This document shows positions 16,205 through 24,350 of a stretch of DNA of 41,695 bases, piece by piece. The notes under the pieces are model-generated. The model had not been told where the DNA came from. It worked only from the letters and a program-made list of their open reading frames with translations, and made no database searches. The first letter of the stretch is position 1. Each line of letters starts with the position of its first letter. A program made the position numbers and the translations under genes. The stretch is from contig CALWIH010000009.1 of the NCBI GenBank assembly GCA_944380675.1, positions 1-41,695 of the forward strand, written 5' to 3'. This stretch comes from an uncultured Clostridia bacterium. Its GTDB lineage: Bacteria; Bacillota; Clostridia; Oscillospirales; Acutalibacteraceae.

Positions 16205-16223
16205 ATATACACAGTATATATAC
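16194..16223. promoter_or_regulatory. Double GTATATATAC operator for the GntR regulator
   Basis: The 10-bp palindrome GTATATATAC occurs at 16194-16203 and again at 16214-16223, with centres 20 bp apart (two helix turns). The first copy overlaps the -10 box and the second the transcription start. This is the expected place for autorepression by the regulator encoded next. Confidence 0.75.
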
Positions 16224-16251
16224 CGTGCCTCTGTCGCGAGGGGGCGAAAGG

Positions 16252-16641
16252 ATGAAAGCCTTGCAAATTATCATTGCAAACAACAGCGGCAAACCGATTT
16301 ATGAGCAGATTACGCAGCAGGTCAAGGCGGCGATCATGAAAGGAGAGCTTTCTCCCGGCGATCCCCTGCCGTCGATGCGCGTCCTGGCGAAGGAGCTGCG
16401 CATCAGCGTCATCACGACGAAGCGCGCGTACGAGGATCTCGAGCGCGAGGGCTTTCTCGTGAGCGTGGTGGGGAAGGGGAGCTTTGTCGCCCCGCAGAAC
16501 CCGGAGCTCCTGCGCGAAGCCCGGCTGCGCGAGGCGGAGGAGCATCTCGGGCGCGCCGTCGAGGCGGCGCGGACGGGCGGCATCACCCTCGCCGAGCTGC
16601 AGGAGACGCTTTCTCTGCTCTTCGGGGAGCCGGAGCCATGA
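16252..16641 (+). CDS. GntR-family (YtrA-type) transcriptional regulator
   Basis: 129 residues. The winged helix-turn-helix (about 13-80) has typical GntR motifs: PIYEQITQQVKAAIMKGEL, GDPLPSMRVLAKELRIS and the wing GKGSFVA. Only a short helical C-terminal region follows, as in the YtrA subfamily, which usually represses an adjacent ABC transporter operon. The ATG follows GAGGGGG (16238-16244). An upstream in-frame start would run through the promoter and is rejected. The ABC ATPase gene begins 22 bases after its stop. Confidence 0.93.
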   Translation: MKALQIIIANNSGKPIYEQITQQVKAAIMKGELSPGDPLPSMRVLAKELRISVITTKRAYEDLEREGFLVSVVGKGSFVAPQNPELLREARLREAEEHLGRAVEAARTGGITLAELQETLSLLFGEPEP

Positions 16642-16663
16642 GCCGAAAAGGCGGGAGGAACAG

Positions 16664-17530
16664 ATGGAACAGATATTGCTGCAGGTCGGCGGCCTGACAA
16701 AACGGTATCCGGGCTTTGCGCTCGACGGCGTGAGCTTTTCGGTGCCGGGCGGGAGCATCATGGGATTTGTCGGGGAAAACGGCGCGGGCAAGACGACGAC
16801 GCTCAAGCTGATTCTCGACGAGCTGCCGCGCGACGGCGGGACGGTCAAGATTTTCGGCCTCGACAACCGCGAGCGCGGCAGCGAGCTCCGCGCGCAGATC
16901 GGCGTCGTGTTCGACGACTGCCATTTTCACGAGATGTTTACGCCGGCTGAGGTCGGCACGGTACTCAGGGGCTGCTACAAAACGTGGGACGACGGGCTGT
17001 ACCGCTCGCTGCTTCGCCGCTTCGGCCTGCCGGAGAAGGGGAAAAAGCTCAAGGAATTTTCCCGCGGCATGACGATGAAGCTCGGCGTCGCGGCGGCGCT
17101 CGCGCACAGGCCGCGGCTGCTCCTTCTCGACGAGGCGACAAGCGGCCTCGACCCCATCGTGCGCGACGAGGTGCTCGAGCTGCTGCAGGAGTTTGTCTGC
17201 GACGAGGAGCACGCCATCCTCTTTTCGAGCCACATCACCGAGGATCTCGAGAAGATCGCGGACTATATCACGTTCCTGCACAAGGGCAGGGTCGTGTTCT
17301 CCGAGCCGAAGGACGCCCTTCTCTACGACTGGGGCGTCATCAGGTGCGGCCGGGCGGATCTCGCGCGCATCGGCCGGGAGGATATCGCCGCCGTGAAGAG
17401 CGGCGCGTTTGAGACGCGCGTCCTCGTCAAAGACAGGGAGGCCGCCGCGCGGAAATACAGGGGCCTTGTTGTGGATCGCACCTCCATCGAGGAGATCATG
17501 GTGCTGTACGGAAGGGGAGAGGAACGATGA
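16664..17530 (+). CDS. ABC transporter ATP-binding protein
   Basis: 288 residues. Walker A is GENGAGKT (37-44), the signature is the divergent FSRGMTMKL (132-140), and Walker B is LLLLDEATSGLD (D156, E157), followed by the SSHITEDLE switch region. The Q-loop position reads VVFDDCHFHEMF rather than the usual Q-containing form. With the permease it forms an exporter of the kind controlled by YtrA-type regulators, often for antimicrobial peptides or envelope stress; the substrate is unknown. The ATG follows GGAGG; it overlaps the permease start by four bases (ATGA). Confidence 0.92.
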   Translation: MEQILLQVGGLTKRYPGFALDGVSFSVPGGSIMGFVGENGAGKTTTLKLILDELPRDGGTVKIFGLDNRERGSELRAQIGVVFDDCHFHEMFTPAEVGTVLRGCYKTWDDGLYRSLLRRFGLPEKGKKLKEFSRGMTMKLGVAAALAHRPRLLLLDEATSGLDPIVRDEVLELLQEFVCDEEHAILFSSHITEDLEKIADYITFLHKGRVVFSEPKDALLYDWGVIRCGRADLARIGREDIAAVKSGAFETRVLVKDREAAARKYRGLVVDRTSIEEIMVLYGRGEER

Positions 17531-18177
17531 AGGGGATTCTCGTGAAGGATTTGCTGCTCGCGTGGAAGAATATGAAATACCTGCTGTTCGCGTTCGTGAT
17601 TTTCGCCCTCGCGATTTTCTCACAGAGCTCGGAGACGCGCGTGATGATGCTGGGGATGTACCTGTGCCTCATCGGCGTGCTGACCCCGCTTTACACCTTC
17701 AGCTACGACAGGACGGCAGGCTGGGACGTCTACGCCCGCGCCCTGCCCGTCGAGCGGTGGAAGCTGGTGCTCGTCAAATACCTGCTCGGCCTGATTTTCC
17801 TCTGCGCCGGTCTTTTGATAGGCGGCGTCCTCATCGCCGTCTCCGCCTCGATGGGCGCAGCCTCAGAAACAGGGAGAATGCTCGGCGCCCTCGCGGGGAT
17901 GATGCTTGCCGGGCTGCTGCTTCTCTCGGTGCAGCTTCCGTTTTTCTACCGCTTCGGCCCGGAGAAGGCGCGCCTGTTCATCGTGGTGACGATTCTTCTC
18001 GTCACGACGATCTGCGGCGCGCTGATGTCCGTACGGGAGCTGGAGAGCAGCGAGCTGCTGCTCTGGCTGCTCAGCCCCTCGCCCGCGGCGATCGCCCTGC
18101 TGGCTTTTTTTGCCGCGGCGCTGATTTTCGGTTCTTTTTTCCTGAGCGTCCGCATCTATGGAAGAGGGGACGTCTGA
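17527..18177 (+). CDS. ABC-2-type transporter permease
   Basis: 216 residues with about six hydrophobic segments (around 17-33, 37-55, 80-110, 115-140, 150-170 and 185-208). The pattern, with ILVKDLLLAWKNMKYLL at the start and SYDRTAGWDVYARALPVER after the second segment, fits the small ABC-2 permeases found next to GntR-ABC ATPase pairs. It would be the membrane half of the exporter. It is translationally coupled to the ATPase. Just past its stop a hairpin CGGAAA/TTTCCG (18178-18209) has no T-tail. Confidence 0.85.
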   Translation: MKGILVKDLLLAWKNMKYLLFAFVIFALAIFSQSSETRVMMLGMYLCLIGVLTPLYTFSYDRTAGWDVYARALPVERWKLVLVKYLLGLIFLCAGLLIGGVLIAVSASMGAASETGRMLGALAGMMLAGLLLLSVQLPFFYRFGPEKARLFIVVTILLVTTICGALMSVRELESSELLLWLLSPSPAAIALLAFFAAALIFGSFFLSVRIYGRGDV

Positions 18178-18307
18178 CGGAAAATGCGGCGCAAATGCGC
18201 GGCTTTCCGCGGCGCGGCGCGGGACAGGGGCGGTATGAGAGAGGAAGAAGGCTGAACAAAATCCGCTTTTTTGCCCGAAAAAACCTCCAAATTGTCCGAT
18301 AACCGGT

Positions 18308-18336
18308 TTGTATCTTGCCGGGTTTTATGGTAAGAT
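18308..18336 (+). promoter_or_regulatory. SigA promoter for nfeD-slipin
   Basis: TTGTAT (18308-18313), 17-base spacer, TAAGAT (18331-18336). The 12-bp palindrome CAGCCGCGGCTG (18353-18364) lies in the leader. The rest of the 255-base gap shows no gene. Confidence 0.75.
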
Positions 18337-18432
18337 GATACCAACATCCAGTCAGCCGCGGCTGCGGATGAATAATGGCCCGAGCCGGTTCCATCGAAGA
18401 ACGCGGACGGCCGGAAAGGAAGGAAAGAGGCA

Positions 18433-18885
18433 ATGAATATTGGTTGGGCGATTTTCTGGCTTGCCATGATCGTCGCTGCCGTCGCCGTGGAAGCGGCGAC
18501 GAATCAGCTGGTCTCCATCTGGTTCGTTCTCGGCGGAATCGCGGCGCTCGTTGCCAATCTCTTCGGCGCGCCGCTGTGGCTGCAGTGGGTTCTGTTTGTC
18601 GCCGTTTCCGCTGCCGCGCTCGTCTGTACGCGGCCTCTCGTCAAGCGCCTGACGGGCTTTGGCCGTCAGGACACGAACGCGGGGCGCGTGGTCGGGCAGG
18701 TCGCGGTGGTGACGCAACAGATTGACAACACCGCCGCCGTCGGGCAGGCCAAGGTGCTCGGGAATGTGTGGACGGCCCGCTCCGCGCGGGGAACCGTGAT
18801 TCCCGAGGGAAGCAGAGTGATCGTCCGCGCGATCGAAGGCGTCAAAATCATTGTGGAGGAGCTTTCGACCGAGCCGCAACTGTGA
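18433..18885 (+). CDS. NfeD-family membrane protein (short form)
   Basis: 150 residues: two or three N-terminal transmembrane segments (about 3-23, 27-45 and 47-66) and a C-terminal OB-fold domain (about 85-150, GRVVGQVAVVTQQI...GTVIPEGSRVIVRAIEGVKIIVEEL). Short NfeD proteins lack the protease domain and partner with slipin/SPFH proteins at the membrane. The ATG follows AAGGAAGGAAAGAGG. The slipin gene starts 19 bases after its stop. Confidence 0.9.
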   Translation: MNIGWAIFWLAMIVAAVAVEAATNQLVSIWFVLGGIAALVANLFGAPLWLQWVLFVAVSAAALVCTRPLVKRLTGFGRQDTNAGRVVGQVAVVTQQIDNTAAVGQAKVLGNVWTARSARGTVIPEGSRVIVRAIEGVKIIVEELSTEPQL

Positions 18886-18904
18886 CAGAGGAGGAATGTA
18901 AAGA

Positions 18905-19813
18905 ATGTGGCCGCTGTATGTATTTCTTGCACTTGTCATCGTGCTGATCATCATCGTCATCAGCAACGTCAAGGTGGTTCCGCAGGCGTATGCGTACGTC
19001 ATGGAGCGCTTCGGCGCGTACAACACGACGTGGGGCACCGGCCTGCACATCAAGATTCCGTTCATCGACAAGATCTCGAAGCGCGTCTCCCTCAAGGAGC
19101 AGGTCATCGATTTCCCGCCGCAGCCCGTGATCACGAAGGATAACGCGACGATTCAGATCGACACCGTCGTTTACTTCCAGATCACCGATCCGAAGCTGTA
19201 CGCGTACGGCGTCGAGCGCCCGATCTCCGCGATTGAGAATCTCTCCGCGACGACGCTGCGCAACATCATCGGCGAGCTCGAGCTCGACGCGAGCCTGACG
19301 TCCCGCGACATCATCAACACGAAGATTCGTCAGATTCTCGACGAGGCGACCGACGCCTGGGGCATCAAGGTCAACCGCGTGGAGCTCAAGAACATCATCC
19401 CGCCTCCGGAGATCCAGAACGCGATGGAGAAGCAGATGAAGGCCGTGCGCGAGAAGCGCGCCGTCGTCACCGAGGCCGAGGGTACGAAGCAGAGCGCCAT
19501 CCTCGTGGCGCAGGGCGAAAAGGAGTCCACCATCCTGCGCGCCGAGGCGAAGAAGGAAGCCCGCATCCGCGAGGCGGAGGGCGAGGCCGAGGCTATCATG
19601 GCCGTGCAGCGCGCTCTGGCGGACAGTCTCAAGATGCTCAACGAGGCCGCCCCGTCCGACCGCGTCATCGCGCTCAAGAGCCTCGAGGCGTTCCAGAAGG
19701 CCGCCGACGGCAAGGCGACGAAGATCATCATTCCGTCGGAGATTCAGTCTCTGGCCGGCCTGGCGACCTCCGTCAAGGAGCTGATTTCCAACGACGGCAA
19801 GTCCCTCTCCTGA
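18905..19813 (+). CDS. SPFH/Band 7 (stomatin, slipin-like) membrane protein
   Basis: 302 residues. One N-terminal transmembrane helix (about 3-22) is followed by the SPFH domain (about 25-185, with ERFGAYNTTWGTGLHIKIPF and LRNIIGELELDASLTSRD) and a long Ala/Glu/Lys-rich coiled coil (about 180-240). It resembles QmcA/slipin proteins that oligomerise into membrane rings or microdomains. It sits in an operon with short NfeD, the usual partner. The physiological role is not known. No clear terminator follows; the purE promoter begins 73 bases downstream. Confidence 0.93.
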   Translation: MWPLYVFLALVIVLIIIVISNVKVVPQAYAYVMERFGAYNTTWGTGLHIKIPFIDKISKRVSLKEQVIDFPPQPVITKDNATIQIDTVVYFQITDPKLYAYGVERPISAIENLSATTLRNIIGELELDASLTSRDIINTKIRQILDEATDAWGIKVNRVELKNIIPPPEIQNAMEKQMKAVREKRAVVTEAEGTKQSAILVAQGEKESTILRAEAKKEARIREAEGEAEAIMAVQRALADSLKMLNEAAPSDRVIALKSLEAFQKAADGKATKIIIPSEIQSLAGLATSVKELISNDGKSLS

Positions 19814-19886
19814 GCGGCAGAATAGACAAAATCCGGCCCTTCTCCTCCGGCTTCCCCGATTTCTTCTACGAATTCAGGAAAATCGC

Positions 19887-19915
19887 TTGAATTTATGGCG
19901 TATTTATCCTAAAAT
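19887..19915 (+). promoter_or_regulatory. SigA promoter of the purine operon
   Basis: TTGAAT (19887-19892), 17-base spacer, TAAAAT (19910-19915). Transcription should start near 19922, giving a leader of about 215 bases before purE. Confidence 0.82.
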
Positions 19916-19966
19916 GAAGAGAGAAGCTTGTCCGGCATAACCGGAGAGAGGTTGGAGGGAAGCGCG

Positions 19967-20026
19967 ATGGGCAGTTGGTTTCTGTGTCGTTCCGCAGAGC
20001 CGCATTGCGCCAATTTTTCCCCGTAA
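19967..20026 (+). CDS. Possible 19-residue leader peptide
   Basis: ATG-to-TAA frame MGSWFLCRSAEPHCANFSP with a strong GGAGGGA site (19954-19960) six bases upstream, lying inside the purE leader and ending 12 bases before the terminator stem. Ribosomes on this frame would open the inner hairpin and free the proposed antiterminator strand. It has no run of one regulatory codon, so amino-acid-type attenuation is not obvious. It may be chance. Confidence 0.35.
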   Translation: MGSWFLCRSAEPHCANFSP

Positions 20027-20038
20027 CCCGGAACGATA

Positions 20039-20083
20039 AGCAGGCTGCGCAGCAGAATATGCCGCAGCCTGCTTTCTTTTGTT
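20039..20083 (+). terminator. Intrinsic terminator in the purE leader
   Basis: Perfect 11-bp stem (20039-20049 with 20063-20073), 13-base loop, followed by TTCTTTTGTTT. It stands between the operon promoter and purE, so it must be conditional or the upstream transcript must be a separate RNA. Confidence 0.85.
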
Positions 20084-20137
20084 TCCGGCGAGGAGCGCGC
20101 GATTCCTCCCAAGACGTTTTGGAGCTGAGAAAGGAAG

Positions 20138-20641
20138 ATGTCTGTGAAAAAGGTAGCCGTCATTATGGGGAGCGACAGCGATTTTCCGGTGGTTTCCCCC
20201 GCTGTCAAGCGCCTCAAGGAGTTTGGAATCCCGGTGGAGGTGCGCGTGATGTCCGCGCACAGAACGCCTGACGCGGCCGCCGCGTTTTCCGCGAACGCCG
20301 TGAAGGACGGCTTCGGCGTCATCATCGCCGCCGCGGGCAAGGCCGCGCATCTGGCCGGCGTCCTGGCCGCCCACACCACGCTGCCCGTCATCGGCATACC
20401 GGTCAAGTCCTCCACGCTCGACGGCCTCGACGCCCTGCTCGCGACCGTCCAGATGCCGAGCGGCATCCCGGTGGCCACCGTCGCCATCGACGGCGCCGAC
20501 AACGCCGCCATCCTCGCCGCGCAGATGCTCGCGCTCTCCGACGAGGGACTCGCCGCGCAGCTCGCCGCGATGAAGAAGAGCATGGCGGAGGGCGTGGCGA
20601 AGAAAAACGCCGCCCTGCAGGAAAAGGTCGCCGCCCTCTGA
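20138..20641 (+). CDS. purE: N5-carboxyaminoimidazole ribonucleotide mutase (PurE)
   Basis: 167 residues. Class I PurE motifs: GSDSD (11-15), SAHRTP with H41, and [25 protein letters not shown]. It interconverts N5-CAIR and CAIR in de novo purine synthesis and forms an octamer. The ATG follows AAAGGAAG. It is the first gene of the purE-M-N-cyclohydrolase-transformylase-D operon. PurK, the partner of class I enzymes, is not in the window. Confidence 0.96.
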   Translation: MSVKKVAVIMGSDSDFPVVSPAVKRLKEFGIPVEVRVMSAHRTPDAAAAFSANAVKDGFGVIIAAAGKAAHLAGVLAAHTTLPVIGIPVKSSTLDGLDALLATVQMPSGIPVATVAIDGADNAAILAAQMLALSDEGLAAQLAAMKKSMAEGVAKKNAALQEKVAAL

Positions 20642-20686
20642 GAAACGCGAAGCCCCATCGATCGAAAAACGGGAGGAATCATATCC

Positions 20687-21727
20687 ATGAACGAAAAGAG
20701 CTACAGCAACAGCTATAAGGCCGCGGGCGTCGACGTCACCGCCGGCTACAAGGCCGTCGAGCTGATGAAGGAGCACGTCAGGCGTACGAACATCCCCGGC
20801 GTCCTGTCCGGTATCGGCGGCTTCGGCGGACTGTTCCAGCCCGGTCTTGCCGGAATGAAGGAGCCTGTCCTCGTCAGCGGCACCGACGGCGTCGGCACGA
20901 AGCTCAAGGTCGCCATGCTGCTCGACAAGCACGACACCATCGGCATCGACGCCGTCGCCATGTGCGTCAACGACGTGGTGTGCTGCGGCGCGCAGCCGCT
21001 GTTCTTCCTCGACTATATCGCCTGCGGGAAGAACGTGCCGGAAAAGATCGCGCAGATTGTCGCCGGCGTCGCGGAGGGCTGCGTGCAGTCCGGCTGCGCC
21101 CTCATCGGCGGCGAGACGGCGGAGCATCCCGGCATGATGCCCGACGACGACTACGACGTCGCCGGCTTCACGGTGGGCATCGTCGACAAGGAGAAGATCC
21201 TCGACGGCAGCACGATGCAGGCCGGCGACGTTCTCATCGGCCTTGCCTCCACGGGCGTCCACTCGAACGGCTTCTCCCTCGTGCGCAAGGTCTTCAACCT
21301 GAGCGAGAAGAACATCAATCTCTATCTCGGCGAGCTCGGCACGACGCTCGGCGAGGCGCTGCTCACGCCGACGAAGATCTACGTCAAGCCCGTGCTCTCC
21401 GTGCTCAAAAATCACACCGTCCGCGCCATCTCCCATGTGACGGGCGGCGGCTTCTACGAGAATATCCCGCGCATGATGAAGGACGGCCTCACCGCAAAGA
21501 TCGAGCTTGCCTCCTTCCCGAAGCTGCCCATCTTCACGCTGCTGCAGCAGCAGGGCAAGATTCCGGAGCGTGATATGTACAACACCTTCAACATGGGCAT
21601 CGGAATGTGCATGGCCGTCCCGAAGGACGAGGCCGACGGCGTGCTCGCCGACCTGAAAGCCTCCGGCACGGCCGCCTATCTCATCGGCGAGGTCGTCGAG
21701 GGCGAGGAGGGCGTTGTCCTGTGCTGA
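20687..21727 (+). CDS. purM: Phosphoribosylformylglycinamidine cyclo-ligase (AIR synthetase, PurM)
   Basis: 346 residues, the normal size. Hallmarks are [19 protein letters not shown] near the N-terminus, the ATP-binding [31 protein letters not shown] and [11 protein letters not shown], and the late [14 protein letters not shown]. It converts FGAM and ATP to AIR. The ATG follows GGGAGGA. Its last seven bases overlap the start of purN. Confidence 0.97.
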   Translation: MNEKSYSNSYKAAGVDVTAGYKAVELMKEHVRRTNIPGVLSGIGGFGGLFQPGLAGMKEPVLVSGTDGVGTKLKVAMLLDKHDTIGIDAVAMCVNDVVCCGAQPLFFLDYIACGKNVPEKIAQIVAGVAEGCVQSGCALIGGETAEHPGMMPDDDYDVAGFTVGIVDKEKILDGSTMQAGDVLIGLASTGVHSNGFSLVRKVFNLSEKNINLYLGELGTTLGEALLTPTKIYVKPVLSVLKNHTVRAISHVTGGGFYENIPRMMKDGLTAKIELASFPKLPIFTLLQQQGKIPERDMYNTFNMGIGMCMAVPKDEADGVLADLKASGTAAYLIGEVVEGEEGVVLC

Positions 21728-22350
21728 ACATTGCGGTACTCGTCTCCGGCGGCGGCACAAACCTGCAGGCGCTCATCGACGCGCAGGGCAGGGGAGAGCT
21801 CCCGAACGGGAAGCTTGCCCTCGTCCTCGCGAGCAAGCCGGGCGTCTACGCGCTCGAGCGCGCGGCGAAGGCCGGCATTCCCTCCGACGTTCTCGTCCGC
21901 CGCGATTTCCCGACGCAGGACGCGTACGACGAGGCGCTGATCGGCAGGCTCGAGGCGGCGCGCATCGATCTCATTGTGCTCGCCGGTTTTCTCACCATCA
22001 TCAGCGAAAAGGTCGTCAGCCGGTTTGAAAACAGAATCATCAACGTGCACCCGTCTCTCATCCCGTCGTTCTGCGGGGAAGGCTATTACGGGCTGCGCGT
22101 GCACGAGGAGGCGCTGCGCCGCGGCGTGAAGGTGACGGGTGCGACCGTCCACTTCGTCAACAACGTCTGCGACGGCGGCCCGATCATTCTTCAGCGCGCG
22201 GTGGAGGTGCGGGAGGGCGACACCCCCGAGCTTCTCCAGCGCCGCGTGATGGAACAGGCCGAGTGGAAGCTGCTCCCGAAGGCCGCCGCCCTCTTCTGCG
22301 AGGGCAGGCTCACCGTCGAGAGCGCGATTGTGCATATCAGGGAGGAATGA
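21721..22350 (+). CDS. purN: Phosphoribosylglycinamide formyltransferase (PurN)
   Basis: 209 residues. The start loop is [17 protein letters not shown], and the catalytic triad N108, H110, D151 is present ([19 protein letters not shown]). It transfers formyl from 10-formyl-THF to GAR. The GTG at 21721 overlaps the purM stop, with GAGGAGGG upstream inside purM, so translation is coupled. Confidence 0.95.
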   Translation: MLNIAVLVSGGGTNLQALIDAQGRGELPNGKLALVLASKPGVYALERAAKAGIPSDVLVRRDFPTQDAYDEALIGRLEAARIDLIVLAGFLTIISEKVVSRFENRIINVHPSLIPSFCGEGYYGLRVHEEALRRGVKVTGATVHFVNNVCDGGPIILQRAVEVREGDTPELLQRRVMEQAEWKLLPKAAALFCEGRLTVESAIVHIREE

Positions 22351-22354
22351 GGAA

Positions 22355-23062
22355 ATGAACGTCAAGGAAATGAAGGCGGAGATCGCCTCCACGAGCTACC
22401 CGGGCCGCGGCATCCTGCTCGGCCGCAGCGAGGACGGGAAGAAGGCCGTCATCGCGTACTTCATCATGGGACGCAGCGCGAACAGCCGCAACCGCGTCTT
22501 CGAGGCGATGGGCGACGATCTGCGGACCCGCGCGTTCGACGAGAGCAAGATGGAGGATCCGAGCCTTGTCATCTACAACGCCGTCCGCGTGCTCGGCGAT
22601 ACGACCATTGTGACGAACGGCGACCAGACCGACACGATTTACGATTTCCTCGCCGAGGGGAAGACGTGGGAGGAGGCGCTGCGCACGCGCACCTTCGAGC
22701 CCGACGGCCCGAACTTCACCCCGCGCATCTCCGGCGTCGTCTGCAATAAGACGGGCGCGTACCGCCTCTCGATTCTCAAGAGCGACAACGGCGACGAGAC
22801 CTCCGCGCAGCGCTTCTTCTACGAGTACGCGCAGCCGAAGGCCGGCGAGGGCCATTTCATCCACACCTATATGGGCGACGGCAATCCGCTCCCGTCCTAC
22901 GAGGGAGAGCCCACGCCGGTGACGGTGCGCGGCGATCTCGCGCAGTTCACGGAGGACGTGTGGCAGTCGCTTGACCCGGAGAACAAGATTTCCCTCTTCA
23001 CCCGCTTCATCGACCTCGAGACGGGCAAGTGGGAGACGGAGATCCGCAACAAGAACCAGTAA
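22355..23062 (+). CDS. IMP cyclohydrolase (PurO-type)
   Basis: 235 residues. The N-terminus STSYPGRGILLGRSEDGKKAVIAYFIMGRSANSRNRVF and the later TNGDQTDTIYDFL fit the archaeal-type PurO IMP cyclohydrolase family, unrelated to the N-terminal domain of bifunctional PurH. It would close the ring of FAICAR to IMP. It lies directly before a stand-alone AICAR transformylase, so the pair replaces bifunctional PurH. The ATG follows GGAGGAATGAGGA, four bases after the purN stop. Confidence 0.9.
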   Translation: MNVKEMKAEIASTSYPGRGILLGRSEDGKKAVIAYFIMGRSANSRNRVFEAMGDDLRTRAFDESKMEDPSLVIYNAVRVLGDTTIVTNGDQTDTIYDFLAEGKTWEEALRTRTFEPDGPNFTPRISGVVCNKTGAYRLSILKSDNGDETSAQRFFYEYAQPKAGEGHFIHTYMGDGNPLPSYEGEPTPVTVRGDLAQFTEDVWQSLDPENKISLFTRFIDLETGKWETEIRNKNQ

Positions 23063-23089
23063 GCGAACGACAGGATGGAGGAATGCAGG

Positions 23090-24268
23090 ATGTCTCAGGA
23101 ACTGATGCTCAAATACGGATGCAACCCCAACCAGAAGCCTTCCCGGATTTTCATGCAGGACGGGTCCGAGCTGCCGATTGAGGTGCTCAACGGCCGCCCC
23201 GGCTATATCAACTTTCTCGACGCCTTCAACAGCTGGCAGCTCGTCCGCGAGCTCAAGGAGGCCACCGGCCTGCCCGCCGCGGCGTCCTTCAAGCACGTCA
23301 GCCCGGCCGGCGCCGCCGTGGCCGTGCCGATGAGCGACACGCTCAAGAAGATCTACTTCGTCGACGACCTCGAGCTCTCGCCGATCGCGACGGCCTACGC
23401 CCGCGCCCGCGGCGCGGACCGGATGTCCTCCTACGGCGACTGGGTCGCCCTCTCCGACGTCTGTGACAAGGAGACGGCCACCCTCCTCGCGCGCGAGGTG
23501 TCTGACGGCATCATCGCCCCCGGCTACACGGACGAGGCGCTCGCCATCCTCAAGACAAAGCGCAAGGGCTCCTACAACGTCGTGAAGATCGACCCCGACT
23601 ACCGCCCCGCTCCGGTGGAGCATAAGGACGTGTTCGGCGTCACCTTCGAGCAGGGCCGCAACGAGCTTAAAATCGACGAGGCGCTGCTCCAGAACATCGT
23701 GACGGAGAACAAGGAGCTGCCCGAGGACGCGAAGCGCGACCTCATCATCTCCCTGATTGCCCTCAAGTACACGCAGTCCAACTCCGTCTGCTACGCGAAG
23801 GACGGGCAGGCCATCGGCATCGGCGCGGGTCAGCAGAGCCGCATCCACTGCACCCGCCTCGCCGGCAACAAGGCCGACGTCTGGTACCTGCGCCAGCATC
23901 CGAAGGTGCTCGGCCTCAAGTTCAAGGAGGGCATCCGCCGCCCCGACCGCGACAACACGATCGACGTCTACATCTCTGACGAGTACATGGACGTCCTCGC
24001 CGACGGCGCGTGGGAGCAGTTCTTCGCCGAGAAGCCCGAGCCGCTGACCCGCGAGGAGAAGCGCGCCTGGCTCGACACGATGACGGGCGTCTCCCTCGGC
24101 TCTGACGCCTTCTTCCCGTTCGGCGACAACATCGAGCGCGCCCGCAAGAGCGGCGTGCAGTATGTGGCGGAGCCGGGCGGCTCCATCCGCGACGACAACG
24201 TTATCGAGACCTGCAACAAATACGGCATGGCCATGGCCTTCATCGGCCTGCGCCTGTTCCACCACTGA
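23090..24268 (+). CDS. AICAR transformylase (stand-alone PurH C-terminal domain)
   Basis: 392 residues, matching only the formyltransferase half of bifunctional PurH. The KYGCNPNQKPSRIF start and the catalytic Lys-His pair (K68, H69 in SFKHVSPAG) are present, with SDAFFPFGDNIERA and the terminal FIGLRLFHH. It makes FAICAR from AICAR and 10-formyl-THF. ATG 23090 is preferred because GGAGGA lies 7 bases upstream; ATG 23075 would precede that site. Confidence 0.94.
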   Translation: MSQELMLKYGCNPNQKPSRIFMQDGSELPIEVLNGRPGYINFLDAFNSWQLVRELKEATGLPAAASFKHVSPAGAAVAVPMSDTLKKIYFVDDLELSPIATAYARARGADRMSSYGDWVALSDVCDKETATLLAREVSDGIIAPGYTDEALAILKTKRKGSYNVVKIDPDYRPAPVEHKDVFGVTFEQGRNELKIDEALLQNIVTENKELPEDAKRDLIISLIALKYTQSNSVCYAKDGQAIGIGAGQQSRIHCTRLAGNKADVWYLRQHPKVLGLKFKEGIRRPDRDNTIDVYISDEYMDVLADGAWEQFFAEKPEPLTREEKRAWLDTMTGVSLGSDAFFPFGDNIERARKSGVQYVAEPGGSIRDDNVIETCNKYGMAMAFIGLRLFHH

Positions 24269-24278
24269 GAGACGATGG

Positions 24279-24325
24279 GGTTTCCCGCCCGGGACGCGCT
24301 GCGCTCCGCGGCGGGAAACCTCTTT
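24279..24325 (+). other. Intercistronic hairpin between the AICAR transformylase and purD genes
   Basis: Perfect 11-bp stem (24279-24289 with 24310-24320) around a 20-base loop that holds an inner GCGC pairing. Only TCTTTG follows, so termination would be partial. It may set the level of purD or protect the upstream message. Confidence 0.65.
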
Positions 24326-24350
24326 GCGTGAAGAAGGAGGAAACCATCTG

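Larger units (their letters stand above)
19922..20083 (+). promoter_or_regulatory. Structured purE leader, candidate riboswitch or attenuator
   Basis: Pairings visible by eye: closing helix GCTTGTC/GATAAGC (19926-19932 with 20034-20040), small hairpin TCCGG-CATAA-CCGGA (19931-19945), GCGCGATG/CATTGCGC (19962-19969 with 20003-20010), and inner hairpin GGTTTCTGTG/CGCAGAGCC (19977-20001). An intrinsic terminator follows. The segment 19993-20001 could instead pair with 20043-20049, the left arm of the terminator (7 bp with a 2-base bulge), and so act as an antiterminator. I do not recognise the guanine, ZTP, PRPP, SAM or THF riboswitch cores in it. A free-standing small RNA of about 160 nt, such as a 6S-like rod, is the main alternative. 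Confidence 0.6.

Noticed and set aside
16192-16251. Longer GntR frame starting upstream of 16252
   Set aside because: It would translate the operator and promoter; the ATG at 16252 has a good ribosome site and the normal family start.
19922-20083. SAM-I riboswitch in the purE leader
   Set aside because: The stretch AGAGAGG-TTGGAGGGA and the GATAAG end recall SAM-I, but the conserved core around GAAACCCGGCAACC is missing and the downstream genes make purines, not methionine.
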